A stretch of 64,000 nt of DNA. It comes from Pseudomonas sp. SCB32. Lineage in GTDB: Bacteria; Pseudomonadota; Gammaproteobacteria; Pseudomonadales; Pseudomonadaceae. The notes under the pieces were generated by a model. It was not told the origin of the DNA and did no database searches. It saw only the letters and a list, made by a program, of their open reading frames with translations. This document shows positions 44,691 to 53,098 of the stretch, piece by piece. The translations under genes were made by a program, and so were the position numbers. Location of the stretch: assembly GCF_009189165.1 (NCBI RefSeq), contig NZ_CP045118.1, positions 3,162,001-3,226,000 on the forward strand. Direction: 5' to 3'. Positions within the stretch are counted from its first letter, which is position 1. Each line of letters opens with the position of its first letter.

Positions 44691-46025
44691 ATGGGCGTTG
44701 CAAACCTGCAGAGCGGAGCGCAACTCAAGCGCACCCTCGGCCTGAAAGACCTGGTGGCCTATGGCATGGCCTACATCGCGCCGATGGCGCCGCTGACCAC
44801 CTTCGGCTTCGTCTGGGACGCCTCTGGCGGATTGATCGCCCTGGCCTACCTGCTGGGGGCGATCTGCATGTACTTCACCGCGCAGAGCTACGCCACGTTG
44901 TCCGGTGAAGTGCAGAGCGCCGGCTCGGTCTATGGCTTCGCCCGCCTCTGCCTGGGCGAACTGCCCGGGTTCGTCGCCGGCTGGCTCATCTTGCTGGACT
45001 ACCTGCTGATCCCGGCTCTGGTATTCCTGATCATGTCGGTGGGCCTGCAGATCCTGATCCCCGGCCTCGACCGCGCGCCCTGCCTGGTGCTGCTGGTGGC
45101 GGTGTCGCTGGGCATCAACTGGTTCGGCGTCGCCGTCACCACGCGGGTGAGCATGGTCTCGGTGGTGTTGCAGTTCACCGCGATGTTCAGCCTGCTGGGC
45201 CTCGCGCTGTTCGCGCTGTCCCAGGGCAAGGGCGCGGGCACGCTGACGGCTGCGCCGTTCTTCGACGCCGGCGCCTTCGATGTCGCCAAGGTGTTCACCG
45301 CGACGTCCATCTGCGTGCTGTCATTCCTGGGTTTCGATGCCATTTCCACCCTCGCCGAGGAGGTGAAGGACAACGACCGCCGGCTGGTCGGGCGCGCCAT
45401 CCTCACCGTGCTGTTCATCTGCGCGGCGCTGTTCGTGGTGACGACCTGGGTGCTGGGCAACCTGATGCCGGGCGTGACCATCAAGGATGCCTCCGCCGCC
45501 ATCTATGAGCTGACCTCGACGCAGATCGGCCCCTGGCTCGCATTGGTGCTGGCCTGGGTGATCGCAGTGATGGTCGGCCTGACCAACGCGCTGCCGATGC
45601 AGGTCGGCGTATCCCGCGTGCTGTTCGCCATGAGCCGCGACCGTCAATTGCCGTCGCTGTTCGCCCGCCTGCACCGCAGGCATGGCACGCCGCACGTGGC
45701 GCTGGTGCTGTCGACGCTGCTGTCGCTGGGAATCGCGCTGGTGATGCGGGAGAAAATCGACACCCTCGCCTCCTTCGTCAACTTCGGCGCACTCACTGCC
45801 TTCGTCCTGCTGCACCTGTCGGTACTGATCAAGCTCGGCATCAAGGGGCGCAGCCGCCGCTGGTTCGCCCACTGGCTGGTGCCCATCGTCGGCATCGCGG
45901 TGGTGCTGACGGTGCTCGACGGCATGGACGTGCATGCACTGACCATGGGCAGTATCTGGCTGGCGGCCGGCGTGGTCTACGGCCTGTATCTGCGCGGCAA
46001 GGGGCGGGTCGCACTGAGCGTTTGA
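44691..46025 (+). CDS. APC-superfamily amino acid/amine permease
   Basis: 444 residues, about twelve membrane segments. LVAYGMAYIAPMAPLTTFGF is the APC signature of helix 1, with SGEVQSAGSVYGFARLCLGE in helices 2-3 and FLGFDAISTLAEEVKDNDRR around helix 6-7, typical of the PuuP/YfnA-like group. It transports an amino acid or amine by proton or solute exchange. Cotranscribed with amidohydrolase copy B by position. Substrate unknown. Confidence 0.92.
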   Translation: MGVANLQSGAQLKRTLGLKDLVAYGMAYIAPMAPLTTFGFVWDASGGLIALAYLLGAICMYFTAQSYATLSGEVQSAGSVYGFARLCLGELPGFVAGWLILLDYLLIPALVFLIMSVGLQILIPGLDRAPCLVLLVAVSLGINWFGVAVTTRVSMVSVVLQFTAMFSLLGLALFALSQGKGAGTLTAAPFFDAGAFDVAKVFTATSICVLSFLGFDAISTLAEEVKDNDRRLVGRAILTVLFICAALFVVTTWVLGNLMPGVTIKDASAAIYELTSTQIGPWLALVLAWVIAVMVGLTNALPMQVGVSRVLFAMSRDRQLPSLFARLHRRHGTPHVALVLSTLLSLGIALVMREKIDTLASFVNFGALTAFVLLHLSVLIKLGIKGRSRRWFAHWLVPIVGIAVVLTVLDGMDVHALTMGSIWLAAGVVYGLYLRGKGRVALSV

Positions 46026-46056
46026 TCCAACATGAGGCCCGAGATGCCTGGCGAGC

Positions 46057-46138
46057 GTAGGAGCGGACTACGTCCGCGATTTGCCACCGGGCAGCTCTGA
46101 GCTGCCGGGAAGCGATCGCGGACGGAGTCCGCTCCTAC
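46057..46138. repeat. REP/BIME element: facing GTAGGAGCGGA repeats
   Basis: Unit GTAGGAGCGGACTACGTCCG (46057-46076, then CGAT) and its inverted partner (46115-46138) enclose a perfect hairpin GGCAGCTC-T-GAGCTGCC. Further units of this family lie at 50625, 51783, 53017 and 60711. It lies between convergent genes, where it may serve as a bidirectional terminator. Confidence 0.85.
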
Positions 46139-46161
46139 ACAACGGCTTTCCGCTCCCGAGC

Positions 46162-47634
46162 TTATTTGATGTACCAACCCCAAGGCTGGTCGCTGAGGTA
46201 CTCGGTGACCTGCTTGGTCTCCAGATAGTTGTCCAGCCCCCACACGCCCAGCTCGCGGCCGATGCCGCTCTGCTTGTAGCCGCCCCAGGGCGCCTGGGTG
46301 AAGGTCGGCTGCGAGCAGTTGACCCAGACGATTCCGGCGCGCAGGCCACGGCTCACCCGCTGGCAACGCGCCGGGTCGGCGGACATCACCGCCGCCGCCA
46401 GGCCGAACTGGCTGTCGTTCGCCAGGCGCAGTGCCTCGGCTTCGTCCTTGAAGCGGCGGACGGCGAGGACCGGGCCGAAGATTTCCTCGCGCCACAGGGC
46501 ACTCTCCAGCGGCGCGTCGATGAATACCGTCGGTTCGACGAACCAGCCCTTCTCGCGATGGGCCGGGCGCTTGCCGCCAGTGGCCAGCTTCGCGCCGTCG
46601 CGCACGCCGGCCTCGATGGCCTGCAGCACCTTGGCATGTTGCCCGGCGCTGACCAGCGGGCCGAGCAGGACGCCCGGTTCCAGGCCATTGCCGATAGTGA
46701 TGCGGCGCGTCTCTTCCACCAGTCGCTCCACCAGCCGGTCGTGCAGGCCATCCTGCACCAGCAGTCGCGAAGTGGCGCTGCACACCTGGCCCTGGTTCCA
46801 GAAGATGCCGAACAGAATCCACTCCACGGCGGCTTCGACATCAGCATCATCGAACACGATGAAGGCCGACTTGCCGCCCAGCTCCAGGCTGACGTTCTTG
46901 ATGTCCTGGGCGGCCGCCTGCATGATCGCGCGCCCGGTCGGCACGCTGCCGGTGAAGGCCAGCTTGTCCACGCCCGGATGCGCCGAGAGCGGCGAACCAG
47001 CCTCTCGACCGAGACCGGTGACCACGTTGAGCACGCCCTCGGGCAGGCCCACGGCGTCGGCGGCGGCGGCCAGTTCCAAGGCGGTCAGCGGAGTCAGTTC
47101 GGAAGGCTTGAGCACCGCGGTGCAGCCTGCGGCCAGCGCCGGCGCGACCTTCCACGACGCCATCAGCAACGGGTAGTTCCACGGGATGATCTGCCCGGCC
47201 ACTCCCACCGGCTCGCGCAGCACGCGGCAGGCGAAGCGCTCGTCCGGCAGCGCGACCACTTCACCCTCGCCGTTCAGCCCTTCGGCCAGCTCGGCGTAGT
47301 AATCGAAGCAGCCGATGGCGTCATCGATATCCCACTGCGCCTCGGGAAGCGGCTTGCCGTTGTCCTGCACTTCCAGGCAGGCCAGGTCCTCGCGACGGCC
47401 ACGCAGGTTGTCGGCGATGGCGCGCAGGTAGCCGGCGCGCTCCTTGCCCGTGCTGCGGCCCCACTCGCCTTCATCGAAAGCACGGCGGGCGGACTGCACG
47501 GCACGATCGACATCCTCGCCAGTGGCGGCGGCGACCTCGGTCAGCACGGCTTCGCTGGAAGGTTCGTATACCTCGAAGCGGCCGCCCTGAGCGGGCGCCC
47601 GCCATTGGCCATCGATGTAGAGCTGGTCGCGCAT
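46162..47634 (-). CDS. NAD-dependent aldehyde dehydrogenase (betaine-aldehyde-DH-like)
   Basis: 490 residues from ATG 47634 (AGGAG upstream); the frame stays open upstream to 47994 but this is excluded. IIPWNYPLLMASWKVAPALA holds the catalytic Asn, SLELGGKSAFIVFDD the base, and NQGQVCSATSRLLVQDG the nucleophile Cys; the C-terminus APWGGYKQSGIGRELG is the BetB/aminoaldehyde-type tail. It would oxidise an amino aldehyde to an acid, possibly downstream of the DAO-type oxidase at 48838. It is the only gene of this transcription unit. Confidence 0.93.
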   Translation of the reverse strand: MRDQLYIDGQWRAPAQGGRFEVYEPSSEAVLTEVAAATGEDVDRAVQSARRAFDEGEWGRSTGKERAGYLRAIADNLRGRREDLACLEVQDNGKPLPEAQWDIDDAIGCFDYYAELAEGLNGEGEVVALPDERFACRVLREPVGVAGQIIPWNYPLLMASWKVAPALAAGCTAVLKPSELTPLTALELAAAADAVGLPEGVLNVVTGLGREAGSPLSAHPGVDKLAFTGSVPTGRAIMQAAAQDIKNVSLELGGKSAFIVFDDADVEAAVEWILFGIFWNQGQVCSATSRLLVQDGLHDRLVERLVEETRRITIGNGLEPGVLLGPLVSAGQHAKVLQAIEAGVRDGAKLATGGKRPAHREKGWFVEPTVFIDAPLESALWREEIFGPVLAVRRFKDEAEALRLANDSQFGLAAAVMSADPARCQRVSRGLRAGIVWVNCSQPTFTQAPWGGYKQSGIGRELGVWGLDNYLETKQVTEYLSDQPWGWYIK

Positions 47635-47763
47635 GCGAAGGTCTCCTGAGCGTGTTGGAATGCTTGTGGGCCGAGCATAGGGGGACGGGCGCCGGGTTGA
47701 TAACGCGGGCGCCGTACATGCGGGCACGCGCGGAGCGGACCATGCCCGAGCGCATGGCACCTC

Positions 47764-47844
47764 GTAGGATGGGTGGAGCTTGCGATACCCATCGCCAGTG
47801 TCACCAGCGATTGATGGGTATCGCTTCGCTCCACGCCATCCTAC
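47764..47844. repeat. Inverted intergenic repeat, GTAGGATGGGTGGAGC family
   Basis: GTAGGATGGGTGGAGCTTGC at 47764 has an imperfect inverted partner ending CCACGCCATCCTAC at 47844 around a 19-bp centre. This repeat type is common in Pseudomonas intergenic DNA. It separates the aldehyde dehydrogenase promoter from the AraC gene end. Confidence 0.75.
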
Positions 47845-47857
47845 AAAAGCGGCCCGA

Positions 47858-48685
47858 TCACGAAGCCGCCTTCTGCTCCAGATAGGCCTTGGGCGACAAC
47901 CCCGTCTCCTCACGGAAGCAGCGGTAGAAGGTCGACAGCGAGCGGAACCCCGCCGCCCGCGCCAATTCGTCGATACGGGTGACGCTGGTGGCATCGCCCA
48001 GTTGGCTCAACAGGTGACGCAGGCGCAGCTGGTTCAGGTACTGGTAGAAGCTCAGGCCCAGCACCTGGTTGAGGAAATAGGAAATCTGGTTGCGCGTATA
48101 GCCGGTGGCCGACGCGACCTGGGGCATGTCCAGGTCCGGGTTGAGGAACGGCCGGGTCTGCTGGAAGTACTGCTGGATATCGCCACCCAGCAGGCTCAAC
48201 TGCCGAGCGGAAAGCCCCAGCCGGCTGTCAGCCATGCGCGGTTGCGGCTCACTGGCGGGCTTTTGCGGCTGGCCGACCAGCGCAGCGTGTTCGTTGACGC
48301 GGATGATCCGGCGATCACGCACGGTGTACGCCTCGGTGGTGCGGAAGGACACCAGCCCCTGGGTGCCGCGCAGGGTCACCTGGTACTGCAGGAAAGCCGT
48401 GTCGCCGTCCACCCGCAAGCGGTCGGTGTAGACCTGCGATTCGTCCCCTGCTGCCGGCATGCTGGTCTGGAGGTATTCGCGCAGCTCCGCCGGATCGATC
48501 CGACGCCCCTGGAAGAAGTCGTTGTATTCCACCTGTGGGTCAAACAGCGCCATCAGCGCGTCGACGTCATGGCGGCGCCAGGCCTGGTGGTAGCGCATCA
48601 CCACGGCATGGGTAGCGGCGCTCGCCGGATCGGGCTGGTAGGTCGCACCTTCGAGGGTGGCGCTCCAGCCCTGTTCATCACTCAT
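47858..48685 (-). CDS. AraC-family regulator with N-terminal NTF2/SnoaL-like domain
   Basis: 275 residues. Residues about 25-140 have the SnoaL/NTF2 pattern: YHQAWRRHDVDALMALFDPQ, YNDFFQGRRID, FLQYQVTLRGTQGLVSFR. The C-terminal HTH (about 170-270) has the AraC double helix-turn-helix: MPQVASATGYTRNQISYFLN and DELARAAGFRSLSTFYRCFR. A sensor cone fold replaces the usual cupin. It lies between the aldehyde dehydrogenase and the divergent oxidase genes and probably controls them. The ligand is unknown. Confidence 0.88.
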   Translation of the reverse strand: MSDEQGWSATLEGATYQPDPASAATHAVVMRYHQAWRRHDVDALMALFDPQVEYNDFFQGRRIDPAELREYLQTSMPAAGDESQVYTDRLRVDGDTAFLQYQVTLRGTQGLVSFRTTEAYTVRDRRIIRVNEHAALVGQPQKPASEPQPRMADSRLGLSARQLSLLGGDIQQYFQQTRPFLNPDLDMPQVASATGYTRNQISYFLNQVLGLSFYQYLNQLRLRHLLSQLGDATSVTRIDELARAAGFRSLSTFYRCFREETGLSPKAYLEQKAAS

Positions 48686-48837
48686 TCAGATTCCCCTGCC
48701 GGTCTGTGCCGGCTCCGATGCTCCGGGCGTGCCCGCAAAGAGCGGCGGACCGTATGCCTGGCCCCCGTGAGCGTTACAAGATTTCGGACGCGGCCCGAAG
48801 ACCGCTTTTTCTTCCGACATTCTGCCGGAGTTTTCCG

Positions 48838-50223
48838 ATGACATCCGCCCAACTTGCACGCGCCACTCCCAGACCCTTCTGGCTCGATACCCTCGGCCCC
48901 GCTCCTGCCGCCCCTCCGCTGGAGGCCGATCGCAGCTTCGACCTGGTGGTGGTCGGCGGCGGCTTCACCGGCCTCTGGACCGCTTTGCAAGCCCGCCAGC
49001 GCCGACCCGGTGCGAGCATCGCAGTGGTCGAGGCACGCCGTTGCGGCGGCGAGGCCAGCGGACGCAATGGCGGTTTCTGCGCACCCAGCATTTCCCACGG
49101 TGTAGGCAACGCCCTGCGCCGCTGGCCGGAGGAAGCCGAAACGCTGGTGCGCCTGGGCCGACAGAACCTCGATGAGTTCGAGGCGGACCTGAAGCGCTTC
49201 GGCATGAACGTGGAGTTCGAGCGCCGTGGCAAGCTCAGCGTCGCCATGCAGCCCTGGCAGGTCGATGGCCTGCGCGGCATGCAGCGCAACTACCAGCGCT
49301 TCGGCATCGACTGCGAGTGGCTGGAAGGTTCGGAACTGGCGCAGCGGCTGGACTCGCCGATGTACAAGGCCGGCGTGTTCGAGCCCAACTACGCCCTGCT
49401 CAACCCGGCGAAGATGGCCGCCGAGCTGCGTCGGGTTTGCCTGGATCAAGGCATCGAACTGTTCGAGAACACCCCCGTGCACGAGATGCACCAGCGCGGC
49501 GACCGCCTGATGCTGCGCTGCGACCGTGGTGAGCTGGAAGCCGGGCAGATCGCCCTGGCGACCAATATCGCGCCGCCGTTGCTCGGCCACCTGAATTCCA
49601 GCGTGATTCCGGTGTACGACTACTCGCTGGTCACCCAGCCGCTCTCCGACGACCAGTTGCGAGCTATCGGCTGGGTCGACCGCTACGGCATCGCCGATGC
49701 CGGCAACCAGTTCCACTACCTGCGCAAGACCGCCGACAACCGCATCCTCTGGGCCGGCTTCGACGCCATCTACCACTTCGGCAGCCGCCGCGACGAGTCT
49801 CTGACCCAGCGCCCGGAAAGCTTCCAGCGCCTGGCCGAGCAGTTCCGCGAAGCCTTCCCCCAGCTAGGCCCGGTGCAGTTCAGCCATGCCTGGGGCGGCA
49901 TCATCGACACTTCGGCGCGCACCACGCTGTTCACCGGCTGCGTGCTCGGCAACCGCGTCGCCTATGCGCTGGGCTTCACCGGCCAGGGTGTAGCGGCCAG
50001 CCGCTTCGCCGCACTGAACATGCTCGACCAGCTGGCCGGAGAACGCACCGAGCGCACCCAGCTGCGCATGACCTCGCAGAAGCCCTTCCCCTTCCCGCCC
50101 GAGCCGCTGCGCTACCTCGGCGTGCGCCTGGCCCAGCGTTCGCTGGCCAAGGAAGACCGCACCGGCCGCCGCGACCTGCTGCTCAAGACCTTCGATGCCT
50201 TCGGCGTCGGTTTCGATTCCTGA
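48838..50223 (+). CDS. FAD-dependent amine/amino-acid oxidase (DAO family, PuuB-like)
   Basis: 461 residues from ATG 48838 after CCGGAG. The dinucleotide fold is VVVGGGFTGLWTALQA, then EASGRNGGFCAPS and the C-terminal GFTGQGVAASRFAAL. Homologues include gamma-glutamylputrescine oxidase and related amine oxidases, which yield an aldehyde, ammonia and peroxide. The cupin gene follows at once (its alternative ATG overlaps this stop codon). The aldehyde dehydrogenase at 46162 could use the product. Confidence 0.92.
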   Translation: MTSAQLARATPRPFWLDTLGPAPAAPPLEADRSFDLVVVGGGFTGLWTALQARQRRPGASIAVVEARRCGGEASGRNGGFCAPSISHGVGNALRRWPEEAETLVRLGRQNLDEFEADLKRFGMNVEFERRGKLSVAMQPWQVDGLRGMQRNYQRFGIDCEWLEGSELAQRLDSPMYKAGVFEPNYALLNPAKMAAELRRVCLDQGIELFENTPVHEMHQRGDRLMLRCDRGELEAGQIALATNIAPPLLGHLNSSVIPVYDYSLVTQPLSDDQLRAIGWVDRYGIADAGNQFHYLRKTADNRILWAGFDAIYHFGSRRDESLTQRPESFQRLAEQFREAFPQLGPVQFSHAWGGIIDTSARTTLFTGCVLGNRVAYALGFTGQGVAASRFAALNMLDQLAGERTERTQLRMTSQKPFPFPPEPLRYLGVRLAQRSLAKEDRTGRRDLLLKTFDAFGVGFDS

Positions 50224-50234
50224 TGGAGAACCCC

Positions 50235-50594
50235 ATGTCCAGCCTGCCCCGCCACGTCATCGACTTCGCCAACCCCGACCTCGCCCCGCAGGAACGCGAG
50301 ATCAACGATCCGGCCATCGTCGATGCGCCGTACCAGAGCCGCAGCTGGCGGCACTTCAGCGCTCCGGAAAAGAACGCCATCGCTGGCATCTGGGAAGCCG
50401 GCGTGCACCTGGAGCGCTGCGAGTGCGACTACGACGAGCTGTGCCACATTCTCGAAGGCACCGTGCGCCTGACCGACGCGGACGGCGTGGCGAAGACCTT
50501 CGGGCCGGGGGACTCCTTCGTGGTGGCGGCGGGCTTCAAGGGCACCTGGGAGAACCTCACGCCGGTGCGCAAGGTGTATTTCATTCTCGGCTGA
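50235..50594 (+). CDS. Small cupin protein (DUF861-like)
   Basis: 119 residues from ATG 50235, which has GGAG 8 bp upstream; an ATG at 50223 overlaps the oxidase stop. ERCECDYDELCHILEGTVRL is the first cupin motif and FGPGDSFVVAAGFKGTWENL the second. It is a third member of the kind found twice in the glycosyltransferase operon. In several Pseudomonas loci such cupins accompany DAO-type oxidases, but no activity is established here. Confidence 0.85.
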   Translation: MSSLPRHVIDFANPDLAPQEREINDPAIVDAPYQSRSWRHFSAPEKNAIAGIWEAGVHLERCECDYDELCHILEGTVRLTDADGVAKTFGPGDSFVVAAGFKGTWENLTPVRKVYFILG

Positions 50595-50624
50595 GGCCTG
50601 CTTGAGGAAGGTCTCGCAAGGTGC

Positions 50625-50713
50625 GTAGGAGCGGACTCCGTCCGCGATTGGCCTCGCCCAGCTCCGGGCCAAACCGGCGCGGCGGTGATTCGATCGCGGA
50701 CAGAGTCCGCTCC
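50625..50713. repeat. REP/BIME element, GTAGGAGCGGA family
   Basis: GTAGGAGCGGACTCCGTCCG begins at 50625, and an inverted unit ATCGCGGACAGAGTCCGCTC starts at 50693. The interval 50595-50879 is entirely such repeats and has no gene. Confidence 0.85.
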
Positions 50714-50727
50714 AACCTTCTTCTGGA

Positions 50728-50815
50728 TCCCCGCGTTCGCGGGGATGACGCAGAGGAGCGCGAACCTTGCTCCCGTCACTCCCGCGAACGCGGGAGCCCA
50801 AAAGACAGTTGCTCC
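50728..50815. repeat. Duplicated repeat module with facing CCCGCGTTCGCGGG hairpins
   Basis: TCCCCGCGTTCGCGGGGATG (50728-50747) and CACTCCCGCGAACGCGGGAG (50777-50796), followed by AGACAGTTGCTCCT, recur at 60554-60643. Each half is itself a perfect hairpin. The two modules are near-identical copies 10 kb apart, each beside a REP unit. Confidence 0.85.
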
Positions 50816-50879
50816 TGCGTCATCGCCACCCTGTAGGCGTGGGCCCGCGAACAGCGTCCGCAGGACGCTCCTCTTCCCG

Positions 50880-51608
50880 TCAATTCAGCGTCAACACCAC
50901 CCGCCGCGTGCGGGCGGTCTTCTTTTCCATTTTCGACACACGCACGCCGCCGATCTCCGCCGTATTGGCCACATGGGTGCCGCCACATGGCTGCAGGTCG
51001 ATACCTTCGATGCGCACCAGCCGCACCTGACCAAAGCCCATCGGCGGTTTCACGCTCATGGTGCGCACCAGCTCGGGGTTGGCGGCCAGTTCCTCGTCGC
51101 TGATGCTGTCGATATTAACCGCAGCCGCTTGCGCCACGAACTCGGCCAGGCGCACATCGATCTCCTCCCGCGACAGCGGTTCCGTAGTAACGAAATCCAG
51201 CCGCGCGTAATCGCTGGTGATGCTGCAGCCGTCCACCGGGTACGGCAGGATCGCGCACATCAGGTGCGACGCGGTGTGCAGGCGCATGTGGCGGTGCCGG
51301 CGCTCCCAGTCGATTTCCACCTGCACCGGCTGGCCTACTTGCAGGTCGGCCGCCGCCAACTGGTCCTCGGCGATCAGGTGCAGTACGTCGTCGGGACCGG
51401 CTCCCTCGATGGGCGCCTTGCGCGCGTCGGTAATGCGCAGTCGCGTGCCATCGGCCAGGCTCAGCCAGCCGCTGTCGCCGGCCTGACCGCCACCCAGCGG
51501 GTAGAACACGGTGCGATCGAGCAGCACGCCGGTCTCGGTGACCTGGCGGATGTGCGCCTCGCAATGGGTGAGGTAGGTATCGCGGCGAAACAGTGCTTGA
51601 GTACTCAT
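50880..51608 (-). CDS. Free-standing alanyl-tRNA editing protein (AlaX-M type)
   Basis: 242 residues from ATG 51608. The editing-domain metal motif HTASHLM (HxxxH) and PCGGTHV (CxxxH) are present, and FYPLGGGQAGDSG is the AlaRS-like GGGQ region before the editing domain. It hydrolyses Ser- or Gly-tRNA(Ala) in trans. It is a housekeeping-type accessory gene that stands alone between repeats; the frame continues upstream to 51743 without family similarity. Confidence 0.9.
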   Translation of the reverse strand: MSTQALFRRDTYLTHCEAHIRQVTETGVLLDRTVFYPLGGGQAGDSGWLSLADGTRLRITDARKAPIEGAGPDDVLHLIAEDQLAAADLQVGQPVQVEIDWERRHRHMRLHTASHLMCAILPYPVDGCSITSDYARLDFVTTEPLSREEIDVRLAEFVAQAAAVNIDSISDEELAANPELVRTMSVKPPMGFGQVRLVRIEGIDLQPCGGTHVANTAEIGGVRVSKMEKKTARTRRVVLTLN

Positions 51609-51782
51609 CAGGCTCTTCCTTGGGCTTCCAGCGAACGGAACCGCCACTCTACGCCTACACCGGAGCAGACATCGCCGCGAATTCCGTAGCCCGATGCCTA
51701 TAACCGCCTCGCCTGCTCGCAGCATCTTCAGGTTCTTGCACAAAAATCGGACATCCGCTCTGCCCCGTGAGTCGGGATTGAC

Positions 51783-51848
51783 GTAGGAGCGGATTCATCC
51801 GCGATGTCTCCTCGGTGGATGCCGATCCCGCACGCAGCCCGCTCCTAC
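51783..51848. repeat. Divergent REP-type pair in a gene-free 482-bp interval
   Basis: GTAGGAGCGGATTCATCCGC starts at 51783 and an inverted end GCAGCCCGCTCCTAC (51834-51848) closes a looser pair. The whole interval 51609-52090 shows no gene; it holds the promoters of the editing protein and the lytic transglycosylase. Confidence 0.7.
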
Positions 51849-52090
51849 GCAACGGCTGGCCCGCTGCGGGACGCACACTTGAAACAAACACCGCCCGGCG
51901 CCGAGTCCCGCAGCGCCGGCAAGCCGTACGTCATCCCGAAATCCAGGGCCGCCTGCAAGGGTTATAACTACCCGAACGAAACGGCAGGTTCTGGGGAGTC
52001 GGGCCTGCAACCACTGCCCTTGTCGGCGTTCACCTCTTGCACGGATCAGTGCCCACGGCCTGATCGGCGCCTGTGGCGCGGAGCGGTTTG

Positions 52091-52897
52091 ATGAGTTCCA
52101 GAGCGTGGCGTTGGGCTCGCAGGGGCCTTCCTGGCTGCATCGGGCTGGCATTGCTGGTTGCTCCGCTTTATGCCAACGCCCTGTTCCGCTGCCAGGCGCG
52201 GGACGGAACCGTCAGCCACACCAGCCATGCTATCGCCGGTGCGCACTGCACGCTTCAGAACGGCAAGGCTGGCGCTGCTACCGGCGCCAGGCCAAAGGCC
52301 GCGCCAATGTCCGAACGAAGTGACGCCGCAGGTGCAGAGCGCATTCGGGTGTACACCTTCGTCCACAAGGGGGTTCGCCAGTATGTGAGCCGACGCCCCG
52401 TGGGGATCCCAGAACGGGTCGATGTGCTGGAGGTGTATTACATCAAGGGCTGCTACCTGTGCATGGCGCCGAAGGATTTCAATGTCGCCACCCTGCATCT
52501 GGACACCCGTTCCTATCAGCGCGAGATCGAGGCTGCTTCGAAACTATACGGCGTCGACAGGTCGCTGGTCCGCGCGGTGATCCATGCCGAATCGGCGTTC
52601 CAGCCGAACGCCATTTCCATCGCTGGCGCCCAGGGGCTGATGCAGTTGATGCCCGACACCGCTGTGCGCTTCAACGTGACCAATCCGTTCGATGCGCGAC
52701 AGAACATTCGCGGCGGCGTGCGCTACCTGGCTTGGCTGCTCAAACACTTCAATGGCAATCAGACATTGGCGCTGGCAGGCTATAACGCCGGCGAGGCGTC
52801 GGTGGAGGAGTACAACGGCGTGCCGCCCTACGCCGAGACACGATTCTATGTCTCCCGCGTGCAGTCGCTGACCGAGCGTTATCGCAATCATCGCTAG
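52091..52897 (+). CDS. Exported lytic transglycosylase (SLT/MltE-like)
   Basis: 268 residues from ATG 52091 after GGAGCGG. Twin basic residues and LPGCIGLALLVAPLYANA form a signal peptide. The SLT domain (about 145-265) has catalytic Glu in AVIHAESAFQPNA, then AGAQGLMQLMPDTA and LALAGYNAGEASVEEY. The segment YYIKGCYLCMAPKDF precedes it, with a Cys pair of unknown role. It cleaves peptidoglycan glycan strands with 1,6-anhydro product. Context gives no specific partner. Confidence 0.9.
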   Translation: MSSRAWRWARRGLPGCIGLALLVAPLYANALFRCQARDGTVSHTSHAIAGAHCTLQNGKAGAATGARPKAAPMSERSDAAGAERIRVYTFVHKGVRQYVSRRPVGIPERVDVLEVYYIKGCYLCMAPKDFNVATLHLDTRSYQREIEAASKLYGVDRSLVRAVIHAESAFQPNAISIAGAQGLMQLMPDTAVRFNVTNPFDARQNIRGGVRYLAWLLKHFNGNQTLALAGYNAGEASVEEYNGVPPYAETRFYVSRVQSLTERYRNHR

Positions 52898-52954
52898 GAC
52901 GTTGGGCGCCAACGCCAGCGATGGTTCGCGAGCAGCGACGGTAAGCCCCATTAC

Positions 52955-52987
52955 GTAGGGCGCATAACCTGGAACAGGTTATCCGCC
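52955..52987. repeat. Single GTAGGGCG-family repeat unit
   Basis: GTAGGGCGCATAACC, a short centre and GGTTATCCGCC. It matches the left unit at 22264-22295 in both ends and hairpin core (AACCTGGAACAGGTT here). Confidence 0.75.
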
Positions 52988-53016
52988 AGACCTTCTGCCG
53001 GAGCGGCGCCGAATCG

Positions 53017-53040
53017 ATCGCGGACGGAGTCCGCTCCTAC
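53017..53040. repeat. Single REP unit, inverted GTAGGAGCGGA family
   Basis: ATCGCGGACGGAGTCCGCTC begins at 53017 and ends CTAC at 53040. It sits between the convergent transglycosylase and deacetylase genes. Confidence 0.8.
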
Positions 53041-53098
53041 GCTAACCCTGCCCCCTACGCAGGCGGTCAATCCGGCGCGAACGGATCGCGCCGGAGGC

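Noticed and set aside
47635..47994. N-terminal extension of the aldehyde dehydrogenase at 46162
   Set aside because: Extra residues are unlike the family; ATG 47634 has AGGAG upstream and begins a normal ALDH N-terminus.
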